A DNA stretch of 64,000 nucleotides from Phreatobacter stygius (lineage in GTDB: Bacteria > Pseudomonadota > Alphaproteobacteria > Rhizobiales > Phreatobacteraceae), in NCBI RefSeq assembly GCF_005144885.1, contig NZ_CP039690.1:2803001-2867000 (forward strand). The letters run 5' to 3'. Each line of letters opens with the position of its first letter. The stretch's first letter is position 1. Shown here in pieces: positions 59,909 to 64,000 of the stretch. The notes beneath the pieces were generated by a model, which was given only the letters and a program-made list of their open reading frames with translations, searched no databases and had not been told where the DNA came from. Position numbers and translations under genes: made by a program.

Positions 59909-61906
59909 TCAGGCGGCGGCCGCTTCGATCCTGGCGATCAGGCGATGGGTGGTCACCTGCTCGCCGGCGGCCACGCCGATATCGGTGATGGTGCCGGCGA
60001 CCGGCGCGGTGTGGACATGTTCCATCTTCATCGCCTCCAGCGTGACGATCGGCTGGCCGGCCGCGACCTGGTCGCCGGCCGCCACATGCACGGCGACGAT
60101 CCGGCCGTTCATGGCCGCCAGCAGGCGGCCGTCGCTGTCGTCGGCCCCGGCGATTTCGGCGACCGCCCGGGTCAGGTCGCGGATGGCGACGGCGTCGGCG
60201 CCCTGCTGAAGGAACAGCGCGGCGCCGGCGCGCGCGAAGACCAGCGTGTCGGCGACGCCGTCATGGCTGAACCGCAGCGCATTCGGCCCGATGCCGTCGA
60301 CCTGGATGCGCCGGTCCTGGCCGTCGAACTGGATGCGGTGGCTGCCGTCGCGATCCCGGTAGATGCCGACCTCGGCTTTCACGCCGTCGATCTCGACCAG
60401 CATGGGAACCGGCAGGGGCGGCCCGAGATGGCGGGTCGTGCCGCGATGGGCGGGTGCGGTGTCGGTGACATAGAAGAGCAGGGCCGCGAGCACCGGCGCG
60501 GGCAGGCCCTGGCCGGGCCCCGGCTTCAAGGTTTCGCCGTGCTCGGCGACAAAACCGGTGGTCGCTTGACCGGCGGCGAAGGCCGGGTGATCGAGCACGC
60601 GCGCCAGGAAGCCTTGATTGGTCGGGATGCCCAGGACCGCGGCCCGCGTCAACCCGGCGATCAGCTTGCGCCGGGCCTCGTCGCGCGTCGCACCATGGGC
60701 GATCACCTTGGCGATCATCGAATCGTAGAAGGGCGGGATCTCGGTGCCGGAGCCGACCGCGGTTTCGACCCGCAATTCCCCGGGCATCGCCCAATAGGCG
60801 ATGCTGCCGGACTGCGGCATGAAGTCGTGGGCCGGATCCTCGGCGCAGAGCCTGACCTCGATGGCATGGCCGGCGAGGCCGATCGCCTGCTGGCCGAGCG
60901 GCAAGGGTTCGCCGGCCGCGACCCGCAGCTGCCATTCGACCAGGTCGAGCCCGGTGATCAGTTCGGTGACCGGGTGCTCGACCTGCAGGCGGGTGTTCAT
61001 TTCCATGAAATAGAAGGCGCCGTCCGGCTCCAGCAGGAATTCCAGCGTGCCGGCCCCCTCGTAGCCGAGCGCCTTGACCGCCTTGACGGCGGTCGCCCCC
61101 ATGCGCGCGCGCAAATCCGCCGAAACCACCGGCGAGGGCGCTTCCTCGACCAGTTTCTGATGGCGCCGCTGCACCGAGCAGTCGCGCTCGCCGAGATGCA
61201 CCGCGCCGCCATGGCGGTCGCCGAAGACCTGGATTTCGATATGGCGCGGATCGATGATCGCCCGTTCCAGGATGACGGTTGGGTCGCCGAAAGCGTTCTC
61301 GGCTTCGGACCGGGCGCTGCGGAGCAGATCGGTGAACCGCGCGGCATCCGGCACCAGGCGCATGCCGCGCCCGCCACCACCGGCCACCGCCTTGATCATG
61401 ACCGGGAAGCCGATCCTGGCGGCCTCTTCGGCGAGCCTCGCCTCGCCCTGGTCGGCGCCCTGATAGCCGGGCACCACGGGCACGCCGGCACCCGCCATGA
61501 TTGTCTTGGCGCCGGCCTTGTTGCCCATGGCATCGATGGCCTCGGGCGACGGGCCAATGAAGACCAGGCCGGCGGCGCGGCAGGCCCGGGCGAAATCGGC
61601 ATTCTCGGCCAGGAATCCGTAGCCTGGATGGACCGCGTCGGCGCCGGAGGCCTTGGCCGCGGCGATGATCCGGTCGATCGCCAGGTAGGACTGGCTCGGC
61701 AGGGCCTCGCCGATATGGACGGCGCGGTCGGCCGCGTGCACGTGTTGCGCCCCCGCATCGGCGGAAGAATAGACCGCCACCACGCCATGGCCCATCCGGC
61801 GCGCCGTGCGCATGATGCGCAGCGCGATCTCGCCCCGGTTGGCGATTAGGACCGAGGTGAAGGGGGTCGCGGCTGTCATCGTCGCGGCATTGGCTTTTGT
61901 CGTCAT
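59909..61906 (-). CDS. Acyl-CoA carboxylase biotin-carboxylase/biotin-carrier subunit
   Basis: A 665-residue alpha subunit, as in methylcrotonyl-CoA and geranyl-CoA carboxylases. The N-terminal biotin carboxylase has VLIANRGEIALRIMRTARRM, HPGYGFLAEN, the ATP-grasp loop KAVAGGGGRGMRLV, and EMNTRLQVEHPVTELITGLD. The C-terminal biotinyl domain has the carrier lysine K627 in LEAMKMEH. It overlaps the carboxyltransferase gene by 4 bp. The substrate is set by the partner subunit, not by this one. Confidence 0.95.
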   Translation of the reverse strand: MTTKANAATMTAATPFTSVLIANRGEIALRIMRTARRMGHGVVAVYSSADAGAQHVHAADRAVHIGEALPSQSYLAIDRIIAAAKASGADAVHPGYGFLAENADFARACRAAGLVFIGPSPEAIDAMGNKAGAKTIMAGAGVPVVPGYQGADQGEARLAEEAARIGFPVMIKAVAGGGGRGMRLVPDAARFTDLLRSARSEAENAFGDPTVILERAIIDPRHIEIQVFGDRHGGAVHLGERDCSVQRRHQKLVEEAPSPVVSADLRARMGATAVKAVKALGYEGAGTLEFLLEPDGAFYFMEMNTRLQVEHPVTELITGLDLVEWQLRVAAGEPLPLGQQAIGLAGHAIEVRLCAEDPAHDFMPQSGSIAYWAMPGELRVETAVGSGTEIPPFYDSMIAKVIAHGATRDEARRKLIAGLTRAAVLGIPTNQGFLARVLDHPAFAAGQATTGFVAEHGETLKPGPGQGLPAPVLAALLFYVTDTAPAHRGTTRHLGPPLPVPMLVEIDGVKAEVGIYRDRDGSHRIQFDGQDRRIQVDGIGPNALRFSHDGVADTLVFARAGAALFLQQGADAVAIRDLTRAVAEIAGADDSDGRLLAAMNGRIVAVHVAAGDQVAAGQPIVTLEAMKMEHVHTAPVAGTITDIGVAAGEQVTTHRLIARIEAAAA

Positions 61907-63525
61907 GGCCGGGCCACCGAGAACTGCATGGCCACCGGCTGGCGCCGGTCCGCCTCGCGGCAGATGGCCAGCGCCTCGGCCAGCACCGCGCGGGTGTCGC
62001 GCGGGTCGATCACACCGTCGTCGAGCAGCTTGGCGCTGGTGGTGAAGACATCCATCTGTCGCTCGAACAGGCTGATGATGTCGCCTTTCAGCCGGGTCAC
62101 CTGCTCTTCGTCCACCGGTTTGCCGCGCCTGGCGGCGGCGGCTTTGGTGACGATCGCCATGGTCTCGGCGGCTTGTTCGCCGCCCATCACGGCGGTCCGG
62201 GCATTCGGCCAGGAGAAGCAGAAGCGGGGATGGAAACCGCGCCCGCACATGCCGTAATTGCCGGCGCCATAAGAGGCGCCGCAATAGAGCGTGATCTGCG
62301 GCACGGTGGCGCTGGTCACCGCCTGGATCATCTTGGCGCCGTGCTTGATCATGCCGGCCTCCTCATAGGCCCGCCCGACCATGTAGCCGGTGGTGTTGTT
62401 CAGGTAGAGGATCGGTGTTTTCGACTGGCAGCAGGCCTGGATGAAATGGGTCGCCTTGTTGGCGCCGGCGGGATCCAGCGGCGCATTGTTGGTGATGATG
62501 CCGACCGGATGACCCTCGATCGCCGCATGGCCGCAGACCGTGCCGGGCCCGTAATTCTCGCCGAAGGCCAGGAAGTCGGAACCGTCGACGATGCGGGCGA
62601 TCACCTCGCGCATGTCGACCGGCCGCTTGCCGTCCATCGGCATGATGCCGATCAGCTCCTCGGCGTCATAGCGCGGCGGTTCATAGGAGGGCTGGGCGGG
62701 CAGCGCGATATCCTTGTCCCAGCCGAGCCCGGCCATGATGCCGCGGGCGAGCCTGAGCGCGTCGCGATCGTCCTCGGCCAGGTAGTCGCCGAGGCCCGAA
62801 ATGGTGGTGTGCATCTCGGCGCCGCCGAGTTCTTCTTCCGTGGCGATCTCGCCGGTCGCGGCCTTCAGCAAGGGCGGACCGGCCAGGAAGGCGCGGGTGC
62901 GGCCGCGCACCATGACGATATAGTCCGACAGGCCGGTCTGATAGGCGCCGCCGGCGGTCGACGAACCATGGGTGACGGTGACCACGGGCAGGCCGGCGGC
63001 CGACAGCCGCGCCAGGTTGCGGAAGATATTGCCGCCGCGGATGAAGTCCTCGACCCGGTAGCGCATCAGGTTGGCGCCGGCGCTTTCGACCAGCTGCAGG
63101 TAGGGCAGCTTGTTTTCGAGCGCCAGTTCCTGCACGCGCAATTGCTTGTCGAGGCCCATCGGCTGCAGCGCGCCGGCATCGATGCCGGAATCGCTGGCGC
63201 TGATCATGCAGCGCACGCCCGAGACGAAACCGATGCCGGCAATGACGCCGCCGCCGGGAACGCTCTTGTCCGCATCCGGCACGTCCATCATGTAGCCGGC
63301 AAGCGTCGACAGTTCGAGGAAAGGCGAGCCCGGATCGAGCACCAGCGCGATACGCTCGCGCGGCAAGAGCTGGCCACGTTCGTGGAAGCGGGCCTTCGCG
63401 GCGGCCGAAGCGGAGCGGGCGCGCGCTTCCAGAAGGCGCACCCGTTCGATCAGCGCCAGCATGCCGTCGCGATGGCCGCGAAAGGTCTCGCCGCCGGTCG
63501 ACAACATGGTTTCGATGACGGCCAT
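61903..63525 (-). CDS. Acyl-CoA carboxylase carboxyltransferase (beta) subunit
   Basis: A 540-residue carboxyltransferase. Family blocks are SVPGGGVIAGIGFVSGVRCM, GSSTAGGAYQTGLSDYIVMV, FLAGPPLLKAATGEIATEEE and LGGAEMHTTISGLGDYLAED, plus the CoA-binding ARTAVMGGEQAAETMAI-type segment near the C-terminus. The position taken by GGTYFP in typical MccB proteins reads IDAGALQPMGLDKQLRVQEL here. This suggests it is not a standard methylcrotonyl-CoA carboxylase; a geranyl-CoA-type or other substrate is possible. ATG 63525 has AAGGG ten bases upstream. It is the first gene of the cluster. Confidence 0.93.
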   Translation of the reverse strand: MAVIETMLSTGGETFRGHRDGMLALIERVRLLEARARSASAAAKARFHERGQLLPRERIALVLDPGSPFLELSTLAGYMMDVPDADKSVPGGGVIAGIGFVSGVRCMISASDSGIDAGALQPMGLDKQLRVQELALENKLPYLQLVESAGANLMRYRVEDFIRGGNIFRNLARLSAAGLPVVTVTHGSSTAGGAYQTGLSDYIVMVRGRTRAFLAGPPLLKAATGEIATEEELGGAEMHTTISGLGDYLAEDDRDALRLARGIMAGLGWDKDIALPAQPSYEPPRYDAEELIGIMPMDGKRPVDMREVIARIVDGSDFLAFGENYGPGTVCGHAAIEGHPVGIITNNAPLDPAGANKATHFIQACCQSKTPILYLNNTTGYMVGRAYEEAGMIKHGAKMIQAVTSATVPQITLYCGASYGAGNYGMCGRGFHPRFCFSWPNARTAVMGGEQAAETMAIVTKAAAARRGKPVDEEQVTRLKGDIISLFERQMDVFTTSAKLLDDGVIDPRDTRAVLAEALAICREADRRQPVAMQFSVARP

Positions 63526-63619
63526 CGGCAGGCAACCCTTGAACGATCGGGCCGGCAAATGGCCCAGGTTCAAGACTGACGCCGGCCCGGACGGCCGTCT
63601 TGTGTCGAGTCGCTGCTGG

Positions 63620-64000
63620 CTATCCGGCCTTCTTGGTCGGATCCTGTCCGATACCGTCGCGCCGCGCGGTTTCCTCCTGGGCGGCCAGCGCCCGCAGAAA
63701 GGCCCGCCGCGCGGCGAGACGCTGCCAATAGGCTTGCGTTGCCGGCACGAACTCTCTGGCCAGCCCGAGATTGTTGGCGAGCATCAAGGCATAACCGACC
63801 GACACGTCGGCCGCGGTGAACCGTCCGGCGCACAGGGTCTCCTGCGCGGCGACCACGGCATCGACGGCGCGCAGCCGGCCGAGGAACCAGCGCGAATAGT
63901 CCTCGACCACCTGGGGGCTTCGCCGTTCCGGCGGCTCCAGCCTGGAATAGCGCAGCACCAGGGCTTGCGGAAAAGTCAGCGTCGCCTCGCCGAAATGCAG
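63620..64000 (-). CDS. Glutathione S-transferase-like protein (partial, C-terminal part)
   Basis: The reading frame enters from the right edge and ends at a TAG (63622-63620); about 126 residues are visible. YSRWFLGRLRAVDAVVAAQE, RFTAADVSVGYALMLANNLG and VPATQAYWQRLAARRAFLRA match the alpha-helical C-terminal domain of GSTs, with the conserved aspartate in TAADVSVG. The N-terminal thioredoxin-fold domain lies outside the window. It ends 94 bp before the carboxyltransferase gene on the same strand, so it may or may not belong to the cluster. Confidence 0.8.
   Translation of the reverse strand: MHFGEATLTFPQALVLRYSRLEPPERRSPQVVEDYSRWFLGRLRAVDAVVAAQETLCAGRFTAADVSVGYALMLANNLGLAREFVPATQAYWQRLAARRAFLRALAAQEETARRDGIGQDPTKKAG

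Overview
The window is GC-rich DNA (about two thirds G+C), densely coding on both strands, and looks like the main chromosome of an alphaproteobacterium of the order Hyphomicrobiales (Rhizobiales). Several gene groups typical of that order support this: an F0-only ATP synthase operon (atpI-atpB-atpE-atpF'-atpF) without F1 genes, a pmbA / inositol-phosphatase / DUF4170 / DUF374 / waaA / lpxK run with a convergent DUF2093 gene, a divergent DUF721-mutY pair, and a Tim44-like / mltA / Smr-domain run. I cannot fix the genus. No rRNA, tRNA, CRISPR array or prophage was seen.

Layout. 0-6 kb: an ethanolamine ammonia-lyase pair (eutB and the start of eutC) diverging from an SDR oxidoreductase, an XRE regulator facing a small membrane protein, corA, and a LysE/ArgO-type exporter. 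6-11 kb: two very small proteins that share a motif, flanking a lipoprotein L,D-transpeptidase, then smc. 11-14 kb: a brnT-brnA toxin-antitoxin pair and a copper amine oxidase. 14-19 kb: the F0 operon with a clear sigma-70 type promoter and a bidirectional terminator, then two tandem Tat-exported DsbA-like oxidoreductases and a conserved hypothetical. 19-27.6 kb: pmbA to lpxK (cell envelope, lipid A/Kdo), DUF2093, a secreted hypothetical, lspA, a histidine phosphatase and a small secreted protein. 27.7-28.0 kb: a 310-bp MITE-like element with perfect 34-bp terminal inverted repeats. 28-35 kb: DUF721, mutY, a LysE-family transporter, and a pcaIJF-pcaHG operon (protocatechuate ring cleavage plus the last two steps to succinyl-CoA and acetyl-CoA). 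35-41 kb: a complete dipeptide/nickel-type ABC transporter preceded by a sequence that matches the sigma-54 promoter consensus exactly. 41-45 kb: Tim44-like protein, mltA, Smr protein, a secreted hypothetical and a periplasmic RNase T2. 45-48 kb: a homodimeric 2-oxoacid dehydrogenase E1 divergent from an Lrp/AsnC regulator, with an ordered array of TGCCAAA half-sites between them. 48-50 kb: an orphan YejA-type binding protein.

50-63.5 kb is one long leftward catabolic cluster. A biotin-dependent acyl-CoA carboxylase (two subunits), an enoyl-CoA hydratase, a BKACE-family beta-keto acid cleavage enzyme, a complete branched-chain-amino-acid-type ABC transporter, an acyl-CoA synthetase and an acyl-CoA dehydrogenase form a plausible route for importing, activating, oxidising and carboxylating a branched organic acid. 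The pathway resembles leucine/isovalerate (liu) or acyclic terpene (atu) degradation but has a BKACE enzyme where an HMG-CoA lyase would be expected. A partial glutathione S-transferase-like gene ends the window.

The most interesting items are the carboxylase/BKACE cluster, the Lrp half-site array, the pair of tiny motif-sharing proteins, the MITE-like element, and the sigma-54 promoter of the peptide transporter.
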